In this document: one piece after another, positions 22,653 through 36,876 of the stretch | Position numbering within the stretch: the first letter of the stretch is position 1 | Layout: each line of letters begins with the position of its first letter | NCBI GenBank assembly: GCA_011503125.2 | Contig: WWBZ02000082.1 | Location: 372,001 to 436,000, forward strand | DNA from: Botryosphaeria dothidea | Lineage: Eukaryota; Ascomycota; Dothideomycetes; Botryosphaeriales; Botryosphaeriaceae | Direction: 5' to 3' | DNA: 64,000 nucleotides | The notes under the pieces: generated by a model | Told to the model about the DNA's origin: nothing | The model's database searches: none | The model's input: only the letters and a program-made list of their open reading frames with translations | Translations under genes and position numbers: made by a program

Positions 22653-24980
22653 ATGTCTGGCTTTCGCGCCGTCAACACCACCTTGACCGTCCCGGAGCCA
22701 CCGCCCGGCCACTCGGGTGAGGAGACGACCCCCACTACGCCGCGCCCGAACAAACTCTTCGGTGCCGACCAGCACCTCCAGCATCACCACCACGACCAGC
22801 GTCAACTCGACGACCAGTCGGCAAAGACTCCCACCCGAGACAGCTTTGGCGGATTGGCCGGCCAGCGTCCGCTGCCCTCAGATCCCTCGGCTCCCGTCCA
22901 GGAATCCAAGAAGCAGCAACGCAACAGCACCCTGCGCCGCGGCAACTCGGAGAACTCCACCCTCCCTGCCGACAACAAGGATGTTGTGATGGACGACGAG
23001 GAGGGCCACGCCGCCTCCGAGAATGAGAGCGTGAACAGCGACAACCGCCCAGCCAAGAAGAAGAAGGGCCAGCGCTTCTTCTGCACCGACTTCCCTCCCT
23101 GTCAGCTGAGTTTTACCAGAAGTGAACATCTGGCCAGGCACATTAGGTTCGTTGCACACGTATCACCTTCAGCCGTGCGCCACTGACAAAGATTCAGAAA
23201 ACATACTGGCGAAAGGCCCTTCCAGTGCCACTGCAACCGCCGCTTCTCACGCCTGGATAATCTTCGTCAGCATGCCCAGACCGTCCACGTAAACGAGGAC
23301 ATCCCCGGTGATTCCTTGGCGGCAACCGGCACGAGATTCCAGCGACAAATCCGGACAGATCGAGTCCGCCCGCCCAATAGCCGCTCCCGCGCTTCGACTA
23401 TGAGCAGTGGTGGAGCTCATAGCAGAGGTCATAGCCGGAACCTGTCGGCTTCGAGTATTGCTTCGACTAGTTCTAACACGAGCGACCGAGATGATGCGCG
23501 CCGGCGGCCCGCCCCGCTTGCCATGGCTGGTGATGGAGCTGCGAGAGCACGTCTGACGCTAGACACATATAACCCCGGTGGTCAGTATCCCGCCCTCGGC
23601 AGCCAGTCACCAAGTGGATTCAGTACGCCAACATCAGCAACGTTTTCACCAGCAACAGGCAGTCCAGGTCCTAGATATCCGTCCGGCATCGACTCTCCGG
23701 TGTCGACCGCTCAGAGGCCTGTTACGTGGGCCGGCCATGTCCCAGGGCGTCGGCTGTCCGTCCCGTCGGCCAGCGGAAACCCGTTCCAGGGACCTCCCGG
23801 CTCGAACTACCCGCCTCCCTACATCAGCCCGTTGACTTCGTCCACGCCATCCAACTACTCTAACGCCGGAAGCTTCCTCAACAGCCCCACCGGCTCGACG
23901 TTCTCGACGGACTCTCGGCGTGAGTCTGTGAGCTCTGACGCTGATTGGAGGAGAAGGACATGGCACCCTGGAACATACTCTGCCCTGACTCCCAGACCGG
24001 CAACCAGCGGTTTGAGCTACTACCAGACTCCAGATGCCCCGCAACCGTCCTTCTCGTCTCAGCCCGCTGCCAACCAACCCGCCTCAACTCAAGTCACCCG
24101 TCTTCCAGGAATAGAGTCGTTCGATCACGCACCGCCACCTCCGTCCCTAACAACACAACGTCCTTCGAGTCCGATGCAAGTCGACCACCCGAACCGTCCG
24201 GCAGCTATGGAGCCCTCGACGCCGAACGTCCGCGAGCATAGATCTCATCATCACCATCACAGCTCTCTCGACCTCTCCCTCCAGAGAGGAATCCACAAGC
24301 TCGATATCACAAACTCGACGCCTCCACGGGAAACCACGTCATGGTTTACTTTTGGGAGTAGTCGAGACTCGGGACAGTCTCAGAGACCGACAACGGCGCC
24401 GCACCCGTCCTTTTCCGCAAATCGTGCTGCTCCTCCACCTCCGCTGACACACATGAGCCGGCCTTCCACGGGAGGGGAGTCGAGCCAAAGTTCGCAGGAG
24501 CAAACACAGCAGCCGACCACGCCTCGTAAGAACAAACGGCAAGCTTGGTATATGGGTCCGTTACAAAACGCCCCACAGCAGCAACAACACCACCAGGCTC
24601 AACAACACGCCTACAGGAATCAAAGGACTTCTCCAGAGGATTCGAGTAGCAGCGAAGGCGTACCGACGCCGTCAACCTCGTCCCTTGGCGAATATCATCC
24701 GGTTATCGTACATAATAACGGAAATATTGAAGAGCGGCCATCCAGTATGCACATGGAGGATCCAGCGAAGTTCACATTTCCGCAAGCACCGGCACCTGCC
24801 AACGAGCGTCCTCCCACTCATCCGGGGTATCATTTTGGCACGCAGCCACCCTATGCTCATGGCCAACCGGCAACAGCCCTCCCTGGCCATCAACAAGGCC
24901 CCAATGGTCCTGGGGACATGAGAAGACTCGAAGCTCTCGTGGCGGTCGCAACAGGAGAACGGTCAGCCAATCGGGCTTGA
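22653..24980 (+). CDS. C2H2 zinc-finger transcription regulator, Usv1/Rgm1-like
   Basis: Exons 22653..23146 and 23198..24980 give 758 codons; the 51-nt intron sits exactly between the two fingers. Finger 1 is C144-x5-C150-x12-H163-x3-H167 and finger 2 is C175-x1-C177-x12-H190-x4-H195, joined by the TGERP linker. The segment [20 protein letters not shown] is like that of yeast stress and carbon regulators Usv1/Rgm1 and many Pezizomycotina regulators, so a nuclear DNA-binding role is likely. A basic KKKKG run precedes finger 1 and may be a nuclear signal. The remaining 560 residues are Ser/Pro/Gln-rich and disordered, with His-rich and Gln-rich runs near residues 300-330 and 400-430. Targets cannot be read from sequence. 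I do not give a symbol because orthology is uncertain. Confidence 0.88.
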
Positions 24981-26592
24981 TTCGTATTTGAACACCTAAG
25001 ATACCCCTTCGTTTGGGTCCGGATCCGAATATCTCTCACAAATCTCCCACTCCTCACCCAACTCTGAAAGAACGCTCGCCAAAATTCACGATCCGACATG
25101 ACGTAACGAACCGTACCATTTCATGATTTTTTTTTCCTATTATGAGACGACGAAGAAATCCATCATTGGTGCGCAATGTGATACCCATGAGAGAGGATGG
25201 CTTTGTCGAATTTCTTTCATGATTTTGCAATGTTCCTTTTGATTTAGTGCTGCCTTCGTTCTACCGATTACCAGCATGGGTTTCCTATGGTTGCACTTTC
25301 TTGTTGGAATCTCCTCTTCTATAGGGCTGCATCGAGGCGGCAAGTGTGTTATCCACCATTCGCTGGTTTCAGCAAAGGTTTTCATACTGGGTGGATGGCT
25401 GCATCCTGATGGACTTCGTCTTTTTGAGGGGTTTTGTTGATTTGGTCTTAACACATGATTTCGTTCCGAGTTCTCCCACCATTCGCTTCTGATTATTTGG
25501 AATGCTTTGCGCTGCTTCATGTTGCTTACGTACTTTCCGCTGCCTTTCCAACTTTCTCCCTTGTTCGCTACCTCTCCAAATTGCTCGTCGTTACAAATCT
25601 CCACCTTATCTTGATACGGCGTGCCCAGTTACGCGCGCGTCCTTGCTTTGATGAAAATTCTTCTTTGAACGGGAGGTTTTAATGTCGGCGATTTGGCGGT
25701 TAGCGATCTGGGTTTTCATGCAGTTCTCCTTCGCTTTTTCCTGCTCAAGGCCTTTTTTCTTTACCTTTGGCCCATTGGTTGCTTGAGAATTCATTGAATT
25801 CATTGAAATCTATTTCGTATACAAATCTTGACAAACACCGTATTTTTCCTCCTCCATATTCCTTTGCTCCTTTTCCCCCTTGAACATTCTTGATATAGCT
25901 TCTTGGTCTATCTGCTTGATAAGCAATGGATATGAACTTGAATACCCTTGAATGGAGGAGATGACCGTGTTGAATACCAAGGAATTGCGCTGGAAGTGTA
26001 TTTGTTGAGTACATGTCACAAGACGGTGAGGCTTGATGATCTCGCTACGGACAAGGGTGATGACGCTGACGATTGCGATTGTTGTGTCTGCATGCTTGAT
26101 CGACGTATGACGCGCCCCTCAGGCCAACAAACGCCTGCCTTCCGCATCCCGCCCTCAACACGGAATCTTCCTCGAGGATCCTCGGCTACATCCGCCTGGT
26201 TTTCTTTGCGTGTCGGATGGGTGGACATGCACCATTGACTACGTAGGTAGGATCGCCACCATTCACACTGGTCGTTCAGACCAAGCCTCTTTACTTTCGG
26301 ATCTCGGGGAATGCCGGTTTGTTTGCGGCTCCTGTCCCATGCCGGCCTTTAAGACCCTTTTAGTTGGCATTGCTTACGATAGCATCAACGTGACATGCTT
26401 TTCCGTGCCTTTTCTGAGCCGTCTTGATGGACGTGGTGCATCCCAGTCATAGCTTTCTCCCGCCCGTATGGTTGTAAATACATCGAGAAGTGGAGAGGGG
26501 AGAAAAATGATTTGTGAAGATCATGATCGCTGGGATTTCTTTCATCACATAGTCGGTGAAGGTGGGAAAGAGAGAGAAGGCTCGATAGGATT

Positions 26593-26618
26593 CACACACG
26601 CGCGCACGCACGCACACA
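26593..26618. repeat. CA/CG alternating stretch, possible Z-DNA former
   Basis: 26 bp of unbroken pyrimidine-purine alternation, made of CA and CG dinucleotides. Confidence 0.7.
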
Positions 26619-27693
26619 ACACAACACACGGACAGCATCCGGACGTCTGGGCTTTTTAAGTGGAGCCGGGCGTTTACGCTGGAGACTCCACACCACCCAA
26701 GACCAACCGAACAACACCATGGCCTCGTGATGCGTTTTTGTTTTCGCTTCGAGCGGTTGATGGGACGACGGATCCTTGACTGTCGGTCTGTCTGTCGATG
26801 GTGAGGCAGGGAATCGCAAAAGTGAGGCTGCCATCCGGCTTTCTTTTGACTCTCTCGCTTCACATTGTCGGTGAGAGAGGACCGGTTTCGCTAGCTTGTT
26901 GGCAATCGCCATCAGGTAGCGAAGATGCGGAATTCGTTGTTTCCCCTCACCAACTGCTCAACACGGGCCCTTTTCCCTTGCCCTTTCATTTCTTCATCAG
27001 TCCCTCCCGCCGCGCCGCCGCTGCCCCTTGGCGCAGATCCGCCCGGTTCTGTTTACGTGCAGGCCTGCATATGCGCGTGTGGGTAACGAACGGACAACGG
27101 AGGCACCGCTACCCGCTTGTCGTTGCCCTTGACTGCTTCTGTTTCCGGGGAGCAAGCAACCTTCGTTGCCCGCAAAGCTGGCTGCCTGTTCTGCCGTGCG
27201 CCGAACGAGTCAAGCAAAGAAAAAAAAACTACAGAGGTGCTGCGCCGCCACACCCGCAATAGAAGGTGGGATGGAGGCAAAAAAAGTAAAGCAAAGACAC
27301 ATCATGATCGCTGCCAGGCAGGAACCCGAGGATACGGACGCACGGTTTTCTTCTTTCTTTCTTTCTCTTCTTCTTCGGCATTGAAATAATGCTTGTTTGC
27401 CCGCATTGTTGGGATTGTTATTTTTTTTTCACTTTGGGGTTTCTTTCGCACAGGCACCGTCGTTAGGGCTGATGTGTGGCTTGGTTAGTCAGTAAGATTC
27501 CTGGTAGCATGATCCGATGCCCTCCCCCCAATCTAGGCCTCTCTATCTCCGGAGAGCCTCATGTTATCTGCGGGTGGCCCCGAAAAGGAACGGGGCCTGA
27601 AAAGAATAATGCGTTTGCAACGTCTGTGTGCTGGTCATGCGGGCGGTTTGCGAAACGGCCATGTGTGGGAGGGCCTGAGCGCTACCTACGCAC

Positions 27694-27713
27694 GGCGCGG
27701 CGCGGCGCGGCGC
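27694..27713. repeat. GGCGC pentanucleotide repeat
   Basis: Four perfect GGCGC copies in otherwise single-copy intergenic DNA. Confidence 0.8.
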
Positions 27714-28858
27714 GAGGCTCTCAGCGGGGCTTATTGGTGATTCCTGCTTGCAATTCTGTTTTGTCTTTTCTTTGCATATATGGTCCGTGTGGAATTAAGT
27801 GGGTTTGGGTTGTCTGTGGTGGCGGTGCTTTGTGGGAGAGGAAAAAGCGTGTTTTTTGCACCTTTGGCTTTTCCGGATCGTCTCGATGGGCAGCTGGACG
27901 GCGAGCTGGAATGTCGTGACGGCGAAAGAGATGTAAGGTTATTCTTGCCGGATAAGGGCGGGACAAGTCAGTGGGTTTACCTAGGTCGAGGTTACAGCGG
28001 AGAGGAACGGCGCTTCCAGCAAGAACCAAGCTGGTGAGGGGGCGAGAAGAGGGGCCGGTTGGTCGGTAGGCTCGCGCGGCTGAAGAGGAAAGTCAGTGCG
28101 CTAAAGTCAGTTGCAGGCACAGGCACTGTGGATCAGGACGACGACCCAGCATGGCCTGACATTCTTCGCGCCGATGATGCCATCTCCAACAGCCGAGCCG
28201 TCGCTCTTTTCTTTTTGGGCTTGCATGAACCACACAGGCTTCGCGCTAGCTGATAACTCTATCTTCGTTCAGATACGGTCCGGCAACCACAAGCTGAAGG
28301 ACAGACAGAGCCGAGGGAAGCACAGAAGGGCGAGTGTGCGTGAGTTGAGAAAGGATGAGGAGAGTTTACGCTGCGTTTCACAGCATTTAAGTATATGCTA
28401 CACGCACAATATACTACGCTGAACGCGCGTCGCTTTCGTGTTCGTGTCGTTCAGTCCCAACCCCTTCTTGCCGGTTGAGCCTTTTGCCGTCTATAAATAA
28501 TAGAGCGAGAGACATCTTGGGGCATGTGCACGAAGACGACATAGCATGGAGTACTAGGAAAATAGCTTCCTACAATGCTGCACGACGCTGCAATGGGTAA
28601 TCTTCGAATCCCATGATACCAAAAAGTATAATCACATGCTAACAAATTCAATCACTTTTCTCTGCTCTCGACTCCCGGCCTATCGATGGCCTCACCCACA
28701 AAACGCCAATCCATGCAGAACATCATTTCCCCCGTAAATCCTCCACACTTTCACATGCCTGTCCAGTAGGTCCCCAGCCGCATAGCGGGCCCAGGCCAAC
28801 AACCGCGCATCATCACCAACTTTCACCAACCAACCTTCCATGATCCACCTTGACCACC

Positions 28859-31800
28859 TCACCAACCCCTCCTTCTCCCCCGCTGCTCCTGGCCCCTCTC
28901 CTTCTTCCTCTCCTTGCCCCTCTCCCTTTTCCTTCTCTTCACTCTTTCGGCTTTCTCCGGTTCCGCCACTCTGTCCAACGCTCTCTTCACTCTCCTTCCT
29001 TCCCTTCTCTCCTTCACCCCTTCCCTCACCTTGCTCAGCACCTTGACGTACTCGGTCGTCCCCACTTTCTTCTGCAGCAGTCCCATTACTTCCGTAGCCG
29101 TGTTACTCAGGCCCTTCTGCGCCTCGTTGAACTGCTCATCCAAGCTCTGCGGTGCAGGAATAGTCGGGTCGGTGAGATTATGCAGAGGCAGCAAGATGGT
29201 CGGGAGAGACGGTTCGAGTGCGGGGGCGGGAAGGGCGTTGCACAGCGCGGCCAGGAGCGTCATGGACGCCGTCTTCGGGTACAGGGCTGGAGCGCGCATG
29301 GTCGCCGGCTCGCGGCGCAGGACGAGAGAGAGGCGCGTGAGGAGGTAATGCAGCGCTGTCACCCTGGTCGGCGAGGCTTGCTTATCAGGGGCAGTCTCCT
29401 CATCCGCATCCTCAGCTTCGGAGTCGGACGAGGATCCGTCGCTCTCTTCTGCGGCTTCCTTGAGCGCGCCTTCCTCGACGGCGCTCCGAGTCTTCCAGTC
29501 TAGCCCATTGACGGCGAAGCAGCGGCCAAGGAAGACGAGGTTGCGCACGGCTTGTGTCGCGACCTCCTCTCTGACGCCTGGCACGCGAAGGATGCGCAGG
29601 CTGGCGCTCGTCAAGTCAAGCATGTCGTCAGCGGCGAGCTGCAGGTCACCCGAACCGGTGAGGGGAATTCCGGCATATCCCTCGGCCGCGTTGTGACTGG
29701 CGAAGTCGGCAAAGTAAAGGCCGATGAGGCGTGCGGCTGAAAGTTTGACCCAGGCATGAGGAAATGTGAGGCAAGCACGAACGGAAGTCCAGAGGGAATG
29801 TGAGCTGCTCGCGAATGTAGTTGTCGGGGAGAGCTTGCAGAGCTTGGCAAAAGCTTGCAGCGAGTAGTAGACGAGCTCCCAATCGCCCTCGCTCTGCCGC
29901 TCCCGCGCTCCTTCGATGAGTTCGGGAAGTTGGCGCAGCACGTAATTTGCCTCTTTGGTCTGGCCTTCTTTCACCTCGACGTAGAGGGTGAAGCATTGGA
30001 TGGAGAGGCGGCGTTTGAGTATTTGCTCGTCCTGTTCCAGCCAAGCTCTCATTATGTTGACGAACTTCTTCGTGCGCTCACTGTCCGCCCTCTCGAATAC
30101 CTTCTTCAGCAGAAGCCCAGCCATTTCTCTGCACTCCTTGTCTTCATCATTGATGAGACGGAGCACAAGTGGAGCGAAAACGTTGTCAGCGATATCTTGA
30201 ACGAGCTCGTCGCCGACCTTGTTTAAAAGTAGATGCAGCGCTTCCATAACAGACTGACGACCCTCCTTGTACTTGTAGTCCAAATTCTTGACCAAGAAGG
30301 CAATCTGCTTTGACAAGCGCTCCTTGCTTTGTGGGTAGTCCATGAGGAATTGGAAGTAGACACCACGAGAGAGATCCCGTGCCGTTCGCGTCTGGTTGGT
30401 AACCATCACCGAGGCCACGGTATCCAAGATCTCATACACCTCCGTAATGACAATCTTGCGGCCCAGCACCGCCTTAAGGAAGTTGAATGTAACACCCTGA
30501 CGGTCTGGTTCTTCCAAATCATTCTTGGCCCGCTTCATCAGGTAGGCGATGTCCTTCTCCCTGACGCTGGTGTTGCGGCGTTCACGCAAAACTGCAGAGA
30601 TGAGTTTCAAAGACGCTTGAGCAAGCTCTGTGTTGGTGTCCTTCTCGCCTCTGATGATACGAACAGCTTCCGAGACGTAGATTGGAGCATCCTTGTCGAG
30701 CTGCTCCAAGGGAACTTTGATAATCGAGCTCAACAGTCGAATCGCAGACATCTGGATCTCTTCCTGCCCCGAGACCACGGCATCGCCAATGATAGGCATG
30801 AAGCCAGCCAGATTCGCAGGAGTCTTGAGTTCTTCGTGCTTTGAGAGTACTGACCGCATCACATCCAAAGAGAAACGGATAAGCTTGTGGATGTGTGAAC
30901 TTGTGGCGCCGCGATTGGACATCTTGTGAGCTGCCTTCATGTTGATAAGGTAACGGCGAGTCCGAGGGTCTTCTTCCTCTCTGTTCCTGGAGGAATCGGT
31001 GTTGGCCTTGTAGGCTTCTTGAATAAGCTGGTAGCAGAATACCAGGATCTCACGGTCATGGATGGCTTGACTGTGCATAATTCCCAAGCCAATACGACGA
31101 AGGAGCTCATCAATCTTCTTGACCATCCTGATGTCCAGTTTCTCGAGAAGCAAGGCCCGGGTTGGCTCCACCAGATCAATGAAGTGTTTGATTGTCGTCG
31201 TCTTGGCAATGAGCTCAATCGAGTCGAAACTTTTGCTGCTCTTGACTTCTTTCATCTTGCTGATATACTCCTCGGCATCTTTCTCCTGGCCCGTGACGCC
31301 GAAAATATCATCCATGACAACAGATACAATATCGTTCAAGCAATAATCAAGTTCGCCGGGCTTGAAAGTCGGCGTCATGGAAACGAGGATCGAATGCATG
31401 GTGAAAGACAGAACGTGAAGCTGGTATCCACGCTGAAGAGCAGTACGCAGTGCCTTGAGGAGGAATCCAAAATATTCGGGACCGACTAGCGCAGAAATTT
31501 CCGCCAACGTCTTCCTGGTCATGTCTCGAGCTTGCTGGTCTCTGCTGCGCAAGATGGCACAGATATCCATCAGAACCGGAGGCAGACGATCGGTGAATTC
31601 AGCGGTAGGCAGGAGCCGCAAAAGTTTGACGATGATAACAGCAACTGGAACACGTAGACTCACGGTGGAATCATCCTTGTGGTGAATATACGTGACCAGC
31701 GGCGGAAGAAAATTGTTCGTCAGGTCAGAAGACAACTTCTCCCTGCTGGGCATGCTTCGCGCAAGCTCAACCATCTCAAGCTGCTTCGCCGGGACGCCGT

Positions 31801-34800
31801 CAGCACCGTCAGCATCAGCCATTTCCTCATCAACCGGGTCGCTGGATGCTTGAGCCCTTTGTGGAGATATAAGGCCTTTAGCTTGCGCTGCCGAGCTGAG
31901 ACTATCGATGAAGAGACCCAGGAGCCTGATGGTTGTCTTGTCCATCTCGCCTTGACTGTAACGCCTTAAGAGAGCACGGTACTGGGGCCATTCTAACCAG
32001 AGTGACAGAGTGCCTATCGTCCTGGTAGTCTCTCCAGCAAGATTGGCAGCACCGCTATCATCTTCGGCCTTATCAAAGATAAAGTGCTCAATGAGAGGGA
32101 TGAAGATATGACTTATGTTGGTGCTTGAGATATTACTTGCCTCACTTGCCAGTCGGCGGAGAGCACGGAGACGACGATGCTGTTGAATGTGTAGCACGTT
32201 GCTGAAGAATGATGCCTCCTCGTCGTCTCCAACAAGTAGTGCGTTCATGTCGCTCACGGTGGACCAGGAAGGAAAGCATCTCACGAGCTGAGCCAGCACC
32301 GAAAGATACTCAGTCCGGACAAGCTCAGACTTTTCTCGCACACCGCTCTGGATGCCAGGAATAATGGTAGCCGTGATGAGTTTCTGGAAACTTTCACGCT
32401 CCGTGTGGTCTTCTCGTGCTGCAACTTCGACAAATCTTCTCAGGGCATAAGAAGAATTGATACGAAGTACAAGCTCTTCCTGTTCCCTGATGTAGAACAG
32501 CATGTTGTTGACGAGCGGCAGCCATTGCTTGAGCTTGAAGGTTTGGTAGCACTCTTCATTGATGCGGTGATAGGCCTTTGAACGGCGGTCGAAATCGGGT
32601 TCGTCCAGTCTAGTCTCCGAGAACGCGTTAAGATCAGTGACGAGGTCAGAGACCTCCGCAAGATCGGCATCAGTCTGCACAAGATCCTTCAGGGTGTCGC
32701 AAAGTAGACTGCGGCTCCGACGATCCTGGAAATAACTGAAGAGTGAACAGACAGTCTGGTAGATTTCTTGTGCCAATTCATCCTTGGCATTCAATTCACA
32801 CTGTGGTATGAAATTGTGCACTATGTTGAGGAGATCGCTCTTGGTCCTAGGGCTGACTCTTCTTGTCGGCTGCTGTAATAGGAAGACAGAGATACGAATA
32901 ATAGATTCCGACTCGACAGATCCCGCGACAAACGAGGCGAGTCGCGAGATAGTTGCCACTCCTGTATCGAGGAGCTCCTTGCTGGGGCTTCCCTTAATTT
33001 CATGGCCCATCACACTGAGGAAGTGACCGGATGTCGGCATGAGTATGTGGTCCCGTACAAAAGAGGAGCTACCTTCCGAAAGTTGATCAACGTCCATTGA
33101 ATCCGCCTCCGCTAGAGAGATGAGGTTTTGGATGATGTCTCGTAGCACAAAGAGCTTCACTTGCTCTTTGGCAAAATTGACTGCAAGACAGTCGATAGCC
33201 TTGCCCAGAAGCGTAACGTTGTACTTGACAAGGAAAGATGCTGTTTGAGGATACTTGCTCCAAGCAGAGAGCAACCGGAGAATGCCGGAGACCGATTGCG
33301 CCGTCTCGATTGGAAGCTTTGTCAACCGTGGCTCGACGAGTTCGTGAAGAATGGTCGGAATGTACTGAGTCCATCTTTCGAACTCAGGGCAGTAGTTGAA
33401 AAGTCCATTCAAGCAGTGGAAGCCAACTTGTCGTACAGAGTTTAGCAGTGATAGTCCTGAGTTGTCTTTCTGTTCATCCTGTGAAATCCTAGTTATGCTC
33501 CTTGAAGATGTCACCAAGCAGTACAGGATCGGGTCGATAAGTTGTCCAGTAAAGGGTCCCATCTGAGTACCGAGAGTGTCGAGCATATCTTCCAGCATAT
33601 TCAAGAGACCAAACTGCCTTCTCGAATCTACAACCACCGAACTAAGGGTTTCCTCCTGTAGTCGATTCTGATTGATCAAAGACAGGGCACAAAGAGGACC
33701 AAGCGCAATGTCGAGAAATTGACGAATCTCATCATCACCAAACTTGGACAGGGCGATGAAAACCGCTTTTCGCCTTGATTCTTGACCTCTCTTCCCACTG
33801 CTTGACCCAGCGCGTGCGACGACCTTGCCATAGAGCATGCGTAAAATTACCGGCATGACCTCGGGACGGTCTTCATCTTTCATGGATTCATCGTCCTGTC
33901 CCAGGTCTAAGAAGACGGAGATCTGCTCTCTGAACCTTGCATCATCGAGAACGTTGAGTAAGTTTTCTTCGTAGCGGTTGATACTGCGGTTCCTCCAAGT
34001 CAAGATTGCCTTCAGTGCTGACTTCTGAATCTCGACGTCTCCGTTGCCAAGTAGATTGAGAAGCGCAGAGTATACATCCGTTGCTTGATACAGAACTTTC
34101 GGGTTGACGAATTTTGCGAAGAGTCCGAGCATCGCCTTTTGATCTTTCCGGGCCCATCTAGACTGCGTATTGGTCTGTTCTTCAGCCTGGTCATCGAGAT
34201 AGTCCGGGACGGCATCGTTGGTAACCTCATTCCCGGTTGCCCATCGGAGAAGCGTAGGAACAAGAATTCGAGACTTCTTCTCTGCAAGTTGGGGAATAGT
34301 GTTAAGGACCTTGAGGGCCTGCGATCGGCTTTGGCTAGTAACAAACTCGACCTTATGGTGATCAACATTGAATTTGTGGATGAGCTGTTGTTTTGCATCG
34401 GACAAAACCTCAGATGTCTTCTGTGACAGACTAGACAGATACAAAAGATTGGTGCAATCGAACTCTGTTGCGGCCGTAGTATCGACATGTTCATCCAAAG
34501 ACTGGGAAAGAGGAGACTGAGAGGAAGTATCGGCAGGGGCGGCCTCGAGCCATTTGAAAGCAAGCTCCGAAACGACCGCCTCACCTTCTTTCGTTTCGCA
34601 CATCTCTTTGAGAGCATTGCACGAGTCTTCCCACACTTGCGTGAAATTCACATAGAGGAGTCCAAAGCAGAACGTGGGAATCGCTCGAGCAACCCATGAG
34701 TCGGTGGCCGTGCTCTTGTAAGCTGCGGTAAGGCGACGCATGTGCATTGACACTGTCCGAGCGGTCTGAATGTTCAAAGGCGTGCTCTCGATCAAGACAG

Positions 34801-36876
34801 CTGTTGAAAGAAGATCAGACTCAGTCCCATTGTGCCGAAGGGTAAAGATGAGATGTAAAATGTCCAGGCTGAAGGTACGAAGCTCGTGGGATGGCGATCC
34901 GAGACAGCCGATAGCTGAATTGATCAAGGTGTCGGTATGCTTCCCAGTCATGTCAAGGCCTTTCGCATGCACCTTCAGATACCGCAAGGTTGCTTCGGCA
35001 AATTTCGGGTACTGAAGGTAGGCAACAGACGCCTTGCACAACGATTTCCACAATGCTGAATCTTCTGCTTTCTTGCTCTGATTTTCGGCCACGTGCTTGA
35101 AGCCAGCTCCCACGCCAAATTTGACTTCGGGAGAGGGATCTGTTGACTGTTGCTCCAATGAACCGCTAAGAAGATTATAGAGGTGCGTATAAATTTCCGT
35201 TTCTGTTTTTGGCTCGATGGTGGAAAGCCTCGTAATGTCGAGGTAGGCATTACATAGTGCTGTTTCATCCTCAGCGGCAGAATTGTCGGATCCTGATGAG
35301 GAAAGTCTCTTCAGCGAGGCTACAATATCTTCCTGCCACGCCGGAGGGCATGCAAATGGTGAAGTAGAAAAGCAACCTCGTCCGGCGAGGCGTGGGACTA
35401 AGAGAGCGAGCCCATGCCCTTCTTGCTTCCATCTTGACACGATGAACCTGTGAAAACATTAGTCCAAGCGCCCACTTGAAAGGTCATTAAGAAACCCTAC
35501 CTTTTGAAGTGAGGCAATAAGATACTCTGGAATCTCGCAACTCCCAGTTCGGAGAAAAAGATGCAGAATAACAGAAAAGACGGTTGCCATGGACCACTGG
35601 AAACGGTGTCCAGGATGCGAAGGTATGGAATTGCAACATCCATCGGACAGAGTTGCAGTAGTACGGCAAGAGCAATCAGAATATCAGAGGTTACAGTTGA
35701 GTCAGCCATCGCCTGTGACGACTCTGCAGAGTGTATGATTTGCGACATAGAACGCATCACAGAGCTCCAATCCGAGATCCTCGTCCCTTTTCTCACGCCA
35801 ACGATTGTGAAAAGGAGGCGAGCGGCGTTTTCCAGCCTCTCCCTATCCATGCTCGAGCCGGGAACATCCATTTGCTCCAAGACTATCTGTAACACAGGCC
35901 TGAAAGTCTCGGAATTCGTGTGATGGATGGTAGCTGTGAGGACCCCAGTGAGGACGTCAATTGTTGGATTTTCCTGGGGGACGAGGGATGAATCATCTCC
36001 CGGAGCCAAAGCCTGCGTGAGTAAAACCTTGAAGACTGTCTCAGCGCTAGAATGAAGGCCATTCTGTACTCCTTTAATAGACTCCACGAAAAGTGTCATC
36101 AGACCCCGCTGGTACTGATATGCATCGCTTCGTTGCGCCGCCTCTTTCAAATCGCCCAAAGCATGAGAAACGATGGTCTGCAAAGGCTCTTTATCCCTGT
36201 GATATGATGCGCCGGCCTTCCTAACCAGAAAGCTCATGGCCTCAGCTGCGAAGCGGGTAACGAAGCCTTTTTGGTGTTCTTTGCCCAGAAGGGGAGCCAT
36301 GAGATCATAAAGAGGGCGCAAGTCGGGTACGAGAAGTCGCGAAAGGTACTTGAAAAGCCAAGCCAAAGACGTGAAGCTCCATTCAATAACCTCAATGCCA
36401 GGGTGCTTTGCAGCGACGTTGCATACTGTCTGCACAGCACGAGCAAAATACTTCTCAAACTTCACGCCCAGGTCATGGGCGAAATGAGACAGCAGGCTCA
36501 GTAGCGGCTCTAATGATAACGCGTCTTTCTTCTCAATATAGCGGATCAGCAGATCCATTATCTGGTCGGCATGGTAGAGGATTTGCGGGAGGGATTCGCA
36601 GAGCGGGTCCAGTTCGCGGGAGAAGGCGTGAAAGGTTTCGGAGAGATTGAGGTCTTTCCATTCTTCGAAAGAGCTCTTGAGGTAGGAGGCGGTAGTGGAG
36701 GGGTCCTGCTCGTCAAGCGCGCGGCGCGATGTTCGGCGGATCGGGTCGATGTTAAGTTTCGCGATGCGCTGAGTGAAGGATTCAAAATGGTGTTTGCGGG
36801 AGGATTGGGTGCCGCCTTTCCTGGGCTTGGAGACCTTGTCGGTCTTCTTGCGCTTGGCCTGCGATACGATGGCCAT
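28859..36876 (-). CDS. UTP20: UTP20, small-subunit processome component
   Basis: Two exons, 36876..35501 and 35447..28859, with one 53-nt intron, give 2654 codons, near the roughly 2500 residues of yeast Utp20. Utp20 (human DRIM) is a very large helical-repeat (HEAT-type) nucleolar protein of the U3-containing 90S pre-ribosome, needed for 18S rRNA processing. The N-terminus has the family's basic opening and HHFESFTQRIAKLNID. The long exon is helical-repeat throughout, with a conserved block including RRYLINMKAAHKMSNRG and DQVLMDYPQ-like stretches (here YFQFLMDYPQSKERLSKQ). The C-terminus is a Lys/Arg/Glu-rich basic tail that suits nucleolar targeting. The open frame begins 6 codons upstream of the chosen ATG but without an ATG. 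It is divergent from DRN1, with 344 bp between the start codons. Confidence 0.95.

Larger units (their letters stand above)
24981..28858. other. 3.9 kb gap between convergent C2H2 gene and UTP20
   Basis: This is the longest gene-free interval left of UTP20. Both neighbours end into it. The stretch 25130-26000 is T-rich on the plus strand and gives a 154-codon frame on the minus strand without recognisable features. It also holds a 26-bp alternating purine-pyrimidine stretch and a GGCGC repeat. I see no protein gene; a long 3' UTR or noncoding transcript is possible. Confidence 0.45.

Noticed and set aside
23200..23300. Unusual C-x1-C spacing in the second zinc finger of the C2H2 regulator as a defect
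   Set aside because: The spacing is accompanied by an intact finger core ([15 protein letters not shown]) and, as far as I recall, is normal for this fungal subfamily.
25140..25604. 154-codon minus-strand frame after the C2H2 gene
   Set aside because: It reads a T-rich 3' region in antisense, which lowers stop frequency; no motif or homologous segment recognised.
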